From Bacteroidia bacterium (GTDB lineage Bacteria; Bacteroidota; Bacteroidia; Chitinophagales; UBA2359): a DNA stretch of 64,000 bases. The stretch covers positions 25,485 through 89,484 of the forward strand of contig JAUHXA010000026.1 of the NCBI GenBank assembly GCA_030427245.1, in the 5' to 3' direction. Below, in pieces: positions 40,799 through 50,205 of the stretch. The translations under genes were made by a program, and so were the position numbers. The notes below the pieces were generated by a model. The model saw only the letters and a list, made by a program, of their open reading frames with translations, had not been told where the DNA came from and ran no database searches. Each line of letters starts with the position of its first letter. Positions within the stretch are counted from its first letter, which is position 1.

Positions 40799-41047
40799 AG
40801 GTTATTGGTTTTCGACAAAAGATAAAATGAATAAACAAAAGAATCATAAATTGAGTTCCCAACATTAGGATAGACTATCTTGATAAGATTGAATACAGAA
40901 GAGTGCTTATTCTTACATTCAAGTCATAATTGAGAGAAACTTAACCTCCTTTAACAAACAAATCCCTTATCTTCAATGTTACTCAACCTGCAAAGCAATA
41001 CAGCAATATAACCATTCAGCAATAAAACAACACAATCCTCCAACAAT

Positions 41048-43585
41048 ATGTGGAAATGGCTTTTTAAAATGGCATGGCGAGACAGTCGCCAAAGCCGCCA
41101 ACGTTTACTTCTGTTTACCTCCTCTATCATTATCGGCATAGCGGCTTTGGTCGCCATCAATTCCTTTAGTCACAATCTACAATTGGATGTCAGTCGACAA
41201 TCCAAATCTCTATTGGGAGCAGATTTGTCGATCGGCAGCCGCAATCCTGTGACAAGCGCACAAGACAGCTTGTTTCGCAGTTTTGGAGATGAGCTATCCG
41301 AAGAAAGTTCTTTTGCTTCTATGGTCTATTTCCCCAAGAGTGGTGGAACGAGATTGGTGCAAGTACGGGCATTGGAAGGGGATTATCCTTTTTATGGTGA
41401 AATAGTCAGTGAGCCTCGAACAGCGAGCGAATCCTTCAAAACAGGAGGACGCAAGGCATTGATAGACCGAACTTTGATGATGCAGTTCAATGCTAAAATA
41501 GGCGACAGCATACAATTGGGGGAAACCAAATTTATGATTGAAGGAGAACTGAGTAAAGTGCCAGGGCAGTCGGGCATTGCAGGAACGGTCGCACCACCCG
41601 TTTTTATTCCCCTTCAATATTTGCCCGAAACCAATCTGATACAGCGAGGGAGTCGAGTATTTTACAACTATTATTACCGCTTCAATGAAACCGCAGTCGC
41701 CGAAAAAATTGCAGAGGACATTCGCCCACAATTGAAGGAAGAAGGAATGTTCATTGAAACTGTTGAAGGGCGACAAGAAAATGTTAAAGAGGCGTTTATG
41801 TCGATGAATCGCTTTTTGAATTTGGTGGCATTTATTGCGCTTTTGCTGGGGTGTATCGGTGTGGCGAGTTCGGTGCATATTTACATCCGAGAAAAACGAA
41901 AAACAGTGGCAGTTTTGCGCTGTTTGGGGGTGAAAGGCACGCAGGGATTTTTGATTTATCTGATTCAAATTGCAGTCATGGGGCTGTTAGGTTCTATCGT
42001 TGGGGCATTTTTGGGCAGTTTGATACAGGTGCTTTTGCCGAAAGTAGTGGGTGATTTTTTGCCTGTTGAGGTAAGCTTGAGCATTTCTTGGGCTGCAATT
42101 TGGCAGGGCATCTTGATAGGGTTGAGTATTTCTATTTTGTTTGCGTTGTTGCCTCTTTTGGCAATCCGCAAAGTTTCACCCCTCCGAACCTTACGGGACT
42201 TGGGAGATTCGGGTAATGATGTAGAGGCGAAAGATAAATGGCGTTGGGTGGTGTTTGCTCTGATAGGGTTGTTTGTGTTTGGTTTTACTTATTGGCAAAT
42301 TGGAGACCTCAAAGATGCCGCCTATTTTACAGGAGGCATTGTAACCGCTTTGTTCGTATTGGCAGCCGTATCGAAAGGCTTGATATGGTCGGTGCGCCGA
42401 TTTTTCCCGATGCAGTGGAGCTACGTTTGGCGACAAAGTTTGGCGAATTTGTATCGCCCCAACAACCAGACATTGACACTTATGGTGTGTATTGGATTGG
42501 GAACGGCTTTGATTTCCATTCTATTTTTTACCCAAAGTTTGTTGCTCAATCAAGTTTCGATTGCAGGCAACAACGACCGACCAAATATGATTTTATTCGA
42601 TATTCAAACCGACCAAAAAGATGCAATGGCGGCATTGACCGAAGCAAATGGATTACCTGTGATGCAGGAAGTTCCTGTGGTGACGATGCGTTTGGCGGGT
42701 ATCAACGACTCAACGGTGACAGAGATGCGAAAAGATACCACAAGAGACATCAGCCGTTGGGTATTGAATCGGGAGTATCGGGTGAGTTTTCGGGATACAT
42801 TAGATGAATCTGAAACCATCATTGCAGGGGAGTGGCGAGGGCGAGTTAATTCGCCCGACGATACGATATACATTTCTATTGCAGAACGTATTCAGGACAA
42901 TATGAAGGTGGGCATTGGCGATAGAGTAAGCTTCAATGTGCAAGGTCAAATCATTGAAACCGTAGTTGGCAGCATCCGCAAAGTGGATTGGCGCAGACTG
43001 CAAAGCAACTTTTTTGTGCTGTTTCCAGCAGGCGTTTTGGAAGAAGCTCCACAGTTTCACATTCTGGTCACTCGAACACCTTCCGAGATGGCTTCTGCCA
43101 AGTTTCAACAAGCAGTCGTGGAGGCACATCCAAATGTTTCGATTGTGGATTTGACCATGATTCTCGAAACGGTGGACGACATCTTGGGCAAGGTGTCTTT
43201 TGTGATTCAGTTCATGGCTTTGTTCAGCATTTTGACGGGTTTGTTGGTCTTGATTGGTTCGGTGATTATCAGCAAGTTTCAGCGAATCAAGGAAAGTGTT
43301 TTACTTCGCACGATGGGCGCAAGTCGCCGCCAAATATTGACCATAAATGCTTTGGAATATTTCTTTTTGGGTAGTTTGGCTTCTTTTGTAGGGATTTTAC
43401 TGGCTGTTGCAGGAAGTTGGGGCTTGGCGAAATACACTTTCGAAACGCCTTTTACGCCTGATTGGACTCCGGTGATTGTGACCTTTTTTGTGATTACCAT
43501 TTTGACGGTCGTATTGGGAATGTTGAATAGTCGGGATGTATTGAATCGCCCACCATTGGAAGTTTTGAGGATGCAGGTGGGGTAG
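41048..43585 (+). CDS. ABC transporter permease, FtsX/YbbP-like
   Basis: 845 aa; two FtsX-type blocks (EKRKTVAVLRCLGVKG; RIKESVLLRTMGASRRQILTINALEYFFLGSLASFVGILLA). Confidence 0.9.
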   Translation: MWKWLFKMAWRDSRQSRQRLLLFTSSIIIGIAALVAINSFSHNLQLDVSRQSKSLLGADLSIGSRNPVTSAQDSLFRSFGDELSEESSFASMVYFPKSGGTRLVQVRALEGDYPFYGEIVSEPRTASESFKTGGRKALIDRTLMMQFNAKIGDSIQLGETKFMIEGELSKVPGQSGIAGTVAPPVFIPLQYLPETNLIQRGSRVFYNYYYRFNETAVAEKIAEDIRPQLKEEGMFIETVEGRQENVKEAFMSMNRFLNLVAFIALLLGCIGVASSVHIYIREKRKTVAVLRCLGVKGTQGFLIYLIQIAVMGLLGSIVGAFLGSLIQVLLPKVVGDFLPVEVSLSISWAAIWQGILIGLSISILFALLPLLAIRKVSPLRTLRDLGDSGNDVEAKDKWRWVVFALIGLFVFGFTYWQIGDLKDAAYFTGGIVTALFVLAAVSKGLIWSVRRFFPMQWSYVWRQSLANLYRPNNQTLTLMVCIGLGTALISILFFTQSLLLNQVSIAGNNDRPNMILFDIQTDQKDAMAALTEANGLPVMQEVPVVTMRLAGINDSTVTEMRKDTTRDISRWVLNREYRVSFRDTLDESETIIAGEWRGRVNSPDDTIYISIAERIQDNMKVGIGDRVSFNVQGQIIETVVGSIRKVDWRRLQSNFFVLFPAGVLEEAPQFHILVTRTPSEMASAKFQQAVVEAHPNVSIVDLTMILETVDDILGKVSFVIQFMALFSILTGLLVLIGSVIISKFQRIKESVLLRTMGASRRQILTINALEYFFLGSLASFVGILLAVAGSWGLAKYTFETPFTPDWTPVIVTFFVITILTVVLGMLNSRDVLNRPPLEVLRMQVG

Positions 43586-43614
43586 AAAAATTTTATTATC
43601 CAAAAACAAACAAT

Positions 43615-44466
43615 GTGACTGCAAAAGACTGGATTGTGGGCTTTGCTTCAGTAATTGGCAAAGGGCATATAGAAAACAACATCTCTTGTCAAGATTACTG
43701 TGATGTGCGGTTTTTAGATGACAGTTGGGGAATTGCTGTGGTAGCAGACGGTGCGGGAAGTGCCCAACATTCAGAAATTGGTGCACAAAAAACCGTTGAT
43801 TTTGCAGTGGCTGTTTTTAGTGATTTGGTAGAAGAGCAAGGATGGATTGCTCAAACCCCAATCTGTTCCAATGAAATTTGGCAGCAACTTTCCTTTCAAG
43901 CTTTGCAGCAAATTTACCACAAGCTACAAGGTTTTGCGGATGAAAAGGAATTTCAGATAGGGGATTTGGCTTGTACGCTTATTGTAGTCGTTTTCCATTC
44001 TTCGGGTTTGTTGGTCACACATATTGGTGACGGTCGGGCGGCTTACTGCGATACACTAGGGAATTGGAAAAGCATGATGACACCTTTTTCGGGGGAACTT
44101 GCCAACGAGACTATTTTTATTACGTCTCCTTTTTGGGACTTGGAAAATGCTGCAAATTTTGTGGAGTCGCAGGTAATAGAAGAAGTTCCTTTGGCTTTTT
44201 GCTTGATGACAGACGGAATGGAAAAGGCTTGTTTTGAAGTGAACTTGTACGATGATTCTCACCAAAAATACTTTGACCCTAATTTGCCTTTCCCAAAATT
44301 TCTAAATCCTTGCCAAAATGCGCTATTGAAGCTGCATCGTGAAGGTAAAACACAAGCCGAAATCAATGAAGTCTGGGCGAGGTTTTTGAAGTCTGGTAAT
44401 CAGGTATTGCAGAACGAAAGGGACGATAAAACTTTGGTTATGGGAGTTTTTAAATTGGAATCTTGA
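43615..44466 (+). CDS. PP2C family protein phosphatase
   Basis: 283 aa, GTG start; GKGHIENNISCQDYC...GIAVVADGAGSAQHSEIGAQKTVDFA...ACTLIVVVFHSSGLLVTHIGDGRAAY. Confidence 0.85.
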   Translation: MTAKDWIVGFASVIGKGHIENNISCQDYCDVRFLDDSWGIAVVADGAGSAQHSEIGAQKTVDFAVAVFSDLVEEQGWIAQTPICSNEIWQQLSFQALQQIYHKLQGFADEKEFQIGDLACTLIVVVFHSSGLLVTHIGDGRAAYCDTLGNWKSMMTPFSGELANETIFITSPFWDLENAANFVESQVIEEVPLAFCLMTDGMEKACFEVNLYDDSHQKYFDPNLPFPKFLNPCQNALLKLHREGKTQAEINEVWARFLKSGNQVLQNERDDKTLVMGVFKLES

Positions 44467-44492
44467 TTTTGAAACTTTAATGCGTATTTTTG
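44463..44492 (+). promoter_or_regulatory. Bacteroidota promoter of the dNK gene, possibly leaderless
   Basis: TTG - 19 bp - TATTTTTG; box ends 7 nt before ATG 44500. Confidence 0.5.
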
Positions 44493-44499
44493 CGCCCCA

Positions 44500-45144
44500 A
44501 TGAAAGAAAAATACAATTTTATTACGGTTGAAGGCAATACAGGTGCGGGCAAAACGACCTTGGCAAAGATGTTGGCGGCAGAGTATGGCGGCAATTTGAT
44601 TTTGGAGGATTTTGTGGATAATCCCTTCTTGCCTAAGTTTTACAGGGATAGAGAACGATACGCTTTTCCTTGTGAGCTTCATTTTTTGATGGCAAGGCAA
44701 CAGCAGTTGTCAGAAATTATTCATTCTAATAGATTGAATACTGGCTTCAATATCAGCGACTATCTGCTGAACAAGTCTTTGCTATACGGTCAAGTCAATT
44801 TGGAGGAAGAGGAATACCAATTGTATGCCAGAATTTTTCATGCACTTTACCCTCAATTACCCAAACCTGAGCTGGTGATTTATGTACATTCGACGGTGCC
44901 TCGATTGATTAAAAATATTCAAAAAAGAGGAAGGGGTTTTGAGCAAGGAGTAGATCCCAATTATCTGCAAAAAGTGGAGGAATTGTATATGGACTATTTT
45001 AAGAGGAATCCACAATTGAAGGTTTTGATTTTACATTCCGATAATTTGGATTTTGTGGCACATCCTGAACACTACGAACAAATTTTGGAGTGGATCAATC
45101 GGGATTATGAAGGAGGAATTACGGATTTGTATTTGGCTGATTAG
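44500..45144 (+). CDS. Deoxynucleoside kinase
   Basis: 214 aa; ITVEGNTGAGKTTLAKMLAAEYGG...LEDFVDNPFLPKFY; VIYVHSTVPRLIKNIQKRGRGFEQ. Confidence 0.92.
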   Translation: MKEKYNFITVEGNTGAGKTTLAKMLAAEYGGNLILEDFVDNPFLPKFYRDRERYAFPCELHFLMARQQQLSEIIHSNRLNTGFNISDYLLNKSLLYGQVNLEEEEYQLYARIFHALYPQLPKPELVIYVHSTVPRLIKNIQKRGRGFEQGVDPNYLQKVEELYMDYFKRNPQLKVLILHSDNLDFVAHPEHYEQILEWINRDYEGGITDLYLAD

Positions 45145-45157
45145 CGACTGAAACGAA

Positions 45158-45877
45158 TCAACCTCTATTGCTATCGAGTATTCTCCTGTCCATCAGCACT
45201 TCAATAACGTAATTTTTGTCTTTGTTTACGGCAGCCGCTATTTGAGCAATTTCCATATCGGTTTGTTGATAGAGATTCACAATGATATTCTCCACACTAT
45301 TGCTATCGGATTTGGATAAAGAGGACTGCGCTTGTAAGACGGCTTCGTTTTTAGAATCTTTGTGAGAGGATTCTGAATAGGATTTGGTGGTAGAAGCTTT
45401 GGCTATCAACAGTCTATCTTTGGCATCATTGATGGTGTCTTTCAGGTCTTTTGGGTCGTGAATAAATCGGTGAATGGTCATTCCTTCTCCTGCTGCGGTT
45501 TGAATTTCGACATCTCCATATCCAAACATTCGTCCAAAAAAACTTTGTTTGTAACTGATATTATTGATTTTGTCGAGCGGACTTTCTTTGGCTAAAATCG
45601 AAAAAACACCTGCTTCTTCAATGACTCTATAATTGGTGACAGCCCAGATATTGACACTCCAACCGTACCATTTGTAGACAGCATATAAAAAAGCAATGGC
45701 AAAACCAATTAAACTTACCCATACGTAAAAGAATGTATTCATCTCTTCGGAAAGAGCATACATAAGGTAAGTCGCCAATCCTGTAATGAGGACAAGCGAT
45801 ATCGGTTTTGCCATTGTAAGCCAATGATGATGTGTCACTAAGTACACTTCTTCACTGTTTCGTAGCTTGGTTCGCAT
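45158..45877 (-). CDS. PH (bPH2) domain membrane protein
   Basis: 239 aa; two TMs; WAVTNYRVIEEAGVFSILAKESPLDKINNISYKQSFFGRMFGYGDVEIQTA. Confidence 0.83.
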   Translation of the reverse strand: MRTKLRNSEEVYLVTHHHWLTMAKPISLVLITGLATYLMYALSEEMNTFFYVWVSLIGFAIAFLYAVYKWYGWSVNIWAVTNYRVIEEAGVFSILAKESPLDKINNISYKQSFFGRMFGYGDVEIQTAAGEGMTIHRFIHDPKDLKDTINDAKDRLLIAKASTTKSYSESSHKDSKNEAVLQAQSSLSKSDSNSVENIIVNLYQQTDMEIAQIAAAVNKDKNYVIEVLMDRRILDSNRG

Positions 45878-45889
45878 ACAAATGCTTAT

Positions 45890-46672
45890 TTATTTTCTAA
45901 GGTTGTTGATTTCGTCGACTAAGTCATTCATTTGTTCTTTCACCTGTCTCACCTGAGCTTTGGCTTGATTCAACTGCTTGTCGAAAGAGATGTTTTGCGG
46001 CACATAACTGCCGACCTGCTTCTGTACTTTTCTAAATTGTTTGTTGAAATTTGCATTTCCACCCAAGAAGCCACCGAATCTATTTCTCATTCGATTTACA
46101 TCGTTATAAACCGCCACCCCTTTATAAGCAGCTATGATTTGTCGGCGAAAGACCATGCTCAAACCCACAACGATGGCTCCAAATACCAGCATACCAATGC
46201 TTGTACCGTATTTGCTCCAAAAAGTAGGTTCATCAATAACCTCTTCTGTGATTTCTACTTGAGTAGTTGTAATCATCAAATTGGGCAATACCTTTGCTTG
46301 CTCAATAAAATTGGCGAGTTGTTCCTTGGAAGGTAAATGTTGCACCAATTCTTGATGTCCATTGATTTCGGTCAAATGGTTGTACAGTTTTTCAGCTTTC
46401 CATTCTGCTAATTCATTTACCGAACATACTCCCGCTTCACAAAACAAAGTAGAGTACAAGGTGCCTACTCCTTTGATTCGAAGTAAATCAATGCTATGTA
46501 AAAAATGCAACAATTTTTTTTCTTCAATGCCAGTGCTTTCTGCTAATTGTTTGCGAGTATCGGGAGAAGCGACTTTGTTCACCAAATCTTCGGTGGTCTT
46601 TATGCCAACTTCTTCCAGTTTTGGAGAATATACCTCTCCGTTATCTACAATATCATTCAAGTTATACTTCAT
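45890..46672 (-). CDS. DUF4332 (helix-hairpin-helix) domain protein
   Basis: 260 aa; LLRIKGVGTLYSTLFCEAGVCSVNELAEWKAEKLYNHLTEI; EEVGIKTTEDLVNKVA. Confidence 0.78.
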   Translation of the reverse strand: MKYNLNDIVDNGEVYSPKLEEVGIKTTEDLVNKVASPDTRKQLAESTGIEEKKLLHFLHSIDLLRIKGVGTLYSTLFCEAGVCSVNELAEWKAEKLYNHLTEINGHQELVQHLPSKEQLANFIEQAKVLPNLMITTTQVEITEEVIDEPTFWSKYGTSIGMLVFGAIVVGLSMVFRRQIIAAYKGVAVYNDVNRMRNRFGGFLGGNANFNKQFRKVQKQVGSYVPQNISFDKQLNQAKAQVRQVKEQMNDLVDEINNLRK

Positions 46673-46811
46673 CGTTTTTTTTTAAATTTAAGGTTAGGTT
46701 AAATGTGACAAGTTTTCGGTATTAGAACGATTGACTTACGGAAATGTTTAGTTTGGTAGGTTTAATTTGAAGGAGGGAATGATTTTTTTAGGACTCTATA
46801 AAAATAGAAAA

Positions 46812-46843
46812 AACGCAAAACTGATTTTACTCAATTTTGCGTT
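46812..46843 (-). terminator. Terminator downstream of the astacin-like gene
   Basis: AACGCAAAA...TTTTGCGTT inverted repeat with T-tract on the minus strand. Confidence 0.7.
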
Positions 46844-46876
46844 TCTTGCTAATGTTAAACAAATAGGATTTTTCGT

Positions 46877-48283
46877 TTATTTCCTCATGTATTCAAAAGA
46901 AGGTCCAGGTCGTCCAACATAACACGTTTTGGTGAATTTGTGTTTTTTGATGATGTCGTAAGATTTTTTGGCTTCTGTGTAGCTGCTTCCAAAGTCAAAA
47001 ATGTAATGGCTTCCATCTACAATTTTCCAACGTCCGCCTATTTTTTTCACCTGAATATTGTTTGGATTGAAGCTGATACAATCTTCTCCCGATGTGCTAC
47101 CTTGAGGGGCACTGTTGTTTACGAGCATGTATTCGAGTGAAGGTCCAGGTCGTCCAACGAAGCAAGACTTGTTCATTTTGTAGCGTTTGATGATGTCGTA
47201 GGCTTTCTTGGCTTCTGCATAGTTGGGGAACAAGAACATCGCATGGCTTGTGCCTTCAATGATGCGGTATTGACCATTGGTGTAAGGTTTGATGTGGATA
47301 TTGTTGTAGTTGAAGCTGATACAGTCTTCTTTGACCGAAGAAGTAGTGCTTCCACCTGTATTGCAGCCGCCATTTGGATACAGTGCATTCACACCAGCTT
47401 TGTCACCTGCGCTGAGTGCTGTTCGCTGTCCAAAAGTTTTGCCAGAGATTTTACTCACGATGGTAGCTTGTCCGTTTTTGCTGAAAGCAGTTGGACCGTA
47501 GTGCATGATAGAACCAAAATCATAGGCTCCCAAATCTACGCCGGCATATCCTCTATCGGTGTATTTTTGGAAATTGTGTGTTTTGCCAGAGCTAATGTTA
47601 TTCCAGTTGATGGTAATGTAGTTGTCTCTATCTTGGCGAGATTGTTCGTGAAACAAACCAGATGCGTGCAAAATTTCGTGTTGGATACTGCCCAAAGAAC
47701 AGCCACCGATAACGATTTCTTGGCGACCACCTTGTTTGCCTACCCAAGAAGCACATCCGCTTCCAGAAATAAACTCTACATAGTCAGATTCATTGGTGCG
47801 AGGCGTTAGGCACAATTTGGTTTGGGCATTGACTCGACTGATAGCAGTCATGATGTCGTTTCGTTTGGGGTGATTGTTGGCGATTTTGTAGGGAATGACA
47901 CCATTGTTCCATCGGTAATTGTTTCCACTAATAGCTGCCGCACCTTCTCCAAAGACTGCAACGGCACGTCCTACAATCATATCTCCGTCCAAAATGACTA
48001 AACCGTCTATAACTTCTACATTCAACCTTTGAGCGCTTTTGGCAAAAGGTAATTGAATTGTTGCTTGTCTGACGTTGCGGTTGGTGACTTCGGGTTTGTA
48101 CATTTCGGGTTGTATTCCGAACATTTTTGGGGTAATCGTACTGTTCTTTTTAAGAACCAAAGGTTTTTTGTTGAAATTGAAGTTTCGTTGTGCTAGTGCG
48201 CTTTCTGTAAAAAGAAGGCTGATCAATAAGCTGCAAATTAAAATTGCGAAAACTTGGCTGAGGTTTAATGTTGTGTTTTTCAT
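46877..48283 (-). CDS. Astacin-like (M12A) metalloprotease with two C-terminal repeat modules
   Basis: HEILHASGLFHEQSRQDRDNYITINW, SIMHYGPTAFSKNG; tandem CISFN.NNI...CxVGRPGPSxEYM modules. Confidence 0.92.
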   Translation of the reverse strand: MKNTTLNLSQVFAILICSLLISLLFTESALAQRNFNFNKKPLVLKKNSTITPKMFGIQPEMYKPEVTNRNVRQATIQLPFAKSAQRLNVEVIDGLVILDGDMIVGRAVAVFGEGAAAISGNNYRWNNGVIPYKIANNHPKRNDIMTAISRVNAQTKLCLTPRTNESDYVEFISGSGCASWVGKQGGRQEIVIGGCSLGSIQHEILHASGLFHEQSRQDRDNYITINWNNISSGKTHNFQKYTDRGYAGVDLGAYDFGSIMHYGPTAFSKNGQATIVSKISGKTFGQRTALSAGDKAGVNALYPNGGCNTGGSTTSSVKEDCISFNYNNIHIKPYTNGQYRIIEGTSHAMFLFPNYAEAKKAYDIIKRYKMNKSCFVGRPGPSLEYMLVNNSAPQGSTSGEDCISFNPNNIQVKKIGGRWKIVDGSHYIFDFGSSYTEAKKSYDIIKKHKFTKTCYVGRPGPSFEYMRK

Positions 48284-48584
48284 CTCTTTGAGGTTTTAAT
48301 GAATTTTACAATGATTGTTTGTTAATAATGATACCACAAAGATAAAGGCAAAGTGAGGCGGATGAAAACCACGTTTTGAGTAAAAATAGGAGTCTGAGGA
48401 ATATTGTGTGTTTAGAGATATTGATAATGAATTGTTTGAAAAGAGAAATCAAATGGCCTCGAACAGGAATCTACTATGAAAAAGAATCTCGTACAACACA
48501 GTGTTAAATACGTCACGTCAATTGCAGGAAATTCCTTTCTGTAGTAGATTTCTGTCGTTCAAAGCAGAATGTGACGTCAATACT

Positions 48585-50144
48585 TCAATATTTCACCACC
48601 TTCTCTGTCCACCAATTCATTCCATCCGAAATCTGCACCAAATAAATGCCATTGGGTTGGTCAGACAAATCAATTTCAATAGCGGATTGAAGGAGAGGTA
48701 ATTGCTGCAAGGTTCGACCGTGAATGTCAGTGATTTTTAGTTGAAGGTTTTGGAGTTGAAGTTTGGGATTTTGTAATTGGAGTAAAAAGCGGTTTTGAGT
48801 TGGATTGGGATGGAGTGTAATTTGTGATGCAAAGTGAGTTGAAGATTCGATGTTTGTGATGATTGGGTCAATGTCTCCACCTTCTTCGTTTCCGATTCGG
48901 TAGCCAATCAGTTGATGAAAGTAATGACCAAGACAGAGATTTGTTTCATTATGAAAACCAACCATCGTATTATATTCGGACAAAGAACCTATGTCTAATA
49001 TTTGGTTGATTGTACAATTGTCTTTTACAATACCATCGTGTAGTATCGTAAGTGTGCGTTGTGGAGAATTTGACAATGAAAAATCTTTGTCAAACGATTG
49101 TATCTCTATTACATAAAGATTAGCATCTTTTTTTTGTCCAAAAAAAGAAAATCCATAATATATTAAATCTAAGTGATAATAAAGATCATCGAATTTATTG
49201 GTAGAGTAGATTATCGAATCTGTTTCGGAGTAAAAATTGACTGAGAGTTCTTCCTCCGTTGTGAAATGTATTCTTTGTTCTTCTGTTTTTCTTTCAAAGT
49301 TGTATTGAATAGACGTATCTGTTTTGTAAACGGCTGTAATAGAATCCCTAAAAAAAGAATTGGTGAGATAGGTAGTAAATCCTCGACAATGATTTTGGAG
49401 TTCCCACTTCAATATATCTCTTACTTCAAAATCAGGAACAAAATCTAAAAAGGTGTATGCTCCTCGTCCTTGTAAAATTCCATTTTCGTCTTCAAAACCT
49501 GCCAACTGCATTTGAGTTGTTGGTTCGTTTTGCAACAATTCCTTCAAAGGAATTCCCGAAATTAATCCATATTTATCACTGATTTTAAAAACAATCTCAT
49601 TGAAACTACTGCTGACAGGATTTCCATTTTGCAGAGCTTGAAGATGAAAAGTTTTGACATTATCTTCAAGCTCCAGAAAAACTTCCGTTTCAACAGCAAT
49701 ACAACTTACTTCGAGTTGGTCAAAATTTTGAAAATTTTCACTTTCAATCACCCACTTGTCGCCTAGATTTGCCTGTGCATTGAAAATCAATTTTGGTAAA
49801 ATGGTTGGATTAGCTTCAAAAACAGTTTCTCCGTACCAACCATTTTGAAGTACAATGACTTCGTTGGGGAATCGTACTATTGTTTCTCCATCAGTTATAG
49901 TGGGTATTGCCAAGTTTTCATAACAATCTCCCGACAATTCTTCCATATAGTTTCGCAGATTGTATTGATAAGTTGCATCGTTGATGGTTTCAACTGCATC
50001 TACATAAAAAGGCGAAATTGCATCCATGTTTTCACCTGTGAAATGAAAATAGGTCACTTGATTAGGCGGGAACAATTCCCAATTGTCGGCTTCTGCCAAA
50101 AAAGGAACAACAAAAAGAACCAATAGTAAAAATGAGTTTTTCAT
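48585..50144 (-). CDS. T9SS type A sorting domain secreted protein, tandem paralog 3
   Basis: 519 aa; MKNSFLLLVLFVVPFLAEADNW; C-term FASQITLHPNPTQNRFLLQLQNPKLQLQNLQLKITDIHGRTLQQLPLLQSAIEIDLSDQPNGIYLVQISDGMNWWTEKVVKY. Confidence 0.88.
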   Translation of the reverse strand: MKNSFLLLVLFVVPFLAEADNWELFPPNQVTYFHFTGENMDAISPFYVDAVETINDATYQYNLRNYMEELSGDCYENLAIPTITDGETIVRFPNEVIVLQNGWYGETVFEANPTILPKLIFNAQANLGDKWVIESENFQNFDQLEVSCIAVETEVFLELEDNVKTFHLQALQNGNPVSSSFNEIVFKISDKYGLISGIPLKELLQNEPTTQMQLAGFEDENGILQGRGAYTFLDFVPDFEVRDILKWELQNHCRGFTTYLTNSFFRDSITAVYKTDTSIQYNFERKTEEQRIHFTTEEELSVNFYSETDSIIYSTNKFDDLYYHLDLIYYGFSFFGQKKDANLYVIEIQSFDKDFSLSNSPQRTLTILHDGIVKDNCTINQILDIGSLSEYNTMVGFHNETNLCLGHYFHQLIGYRIGNEEGGDIDPIITNIESSTHFASQITLHPNPTQNRFLLQLQNPKLQLQNLQLKITDIHGRTLQQLPLLQSAIEIDLSDQPNGIYLVQISDGMNWWTEKVVKY

Positions 50145-50205
50145 AATAAAAACGGTTTGAAATAATTAAAAGAACTGCCAATACCCCCTCAGATATTTTA
50201 GGTTA

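Noticed and set aside
41294-41968. 224 aa minus-strand ORF opposite the FtsX permease
   Set aside because: His/Cys/Asn-rich antisense translation; the conserved permease explains the region.
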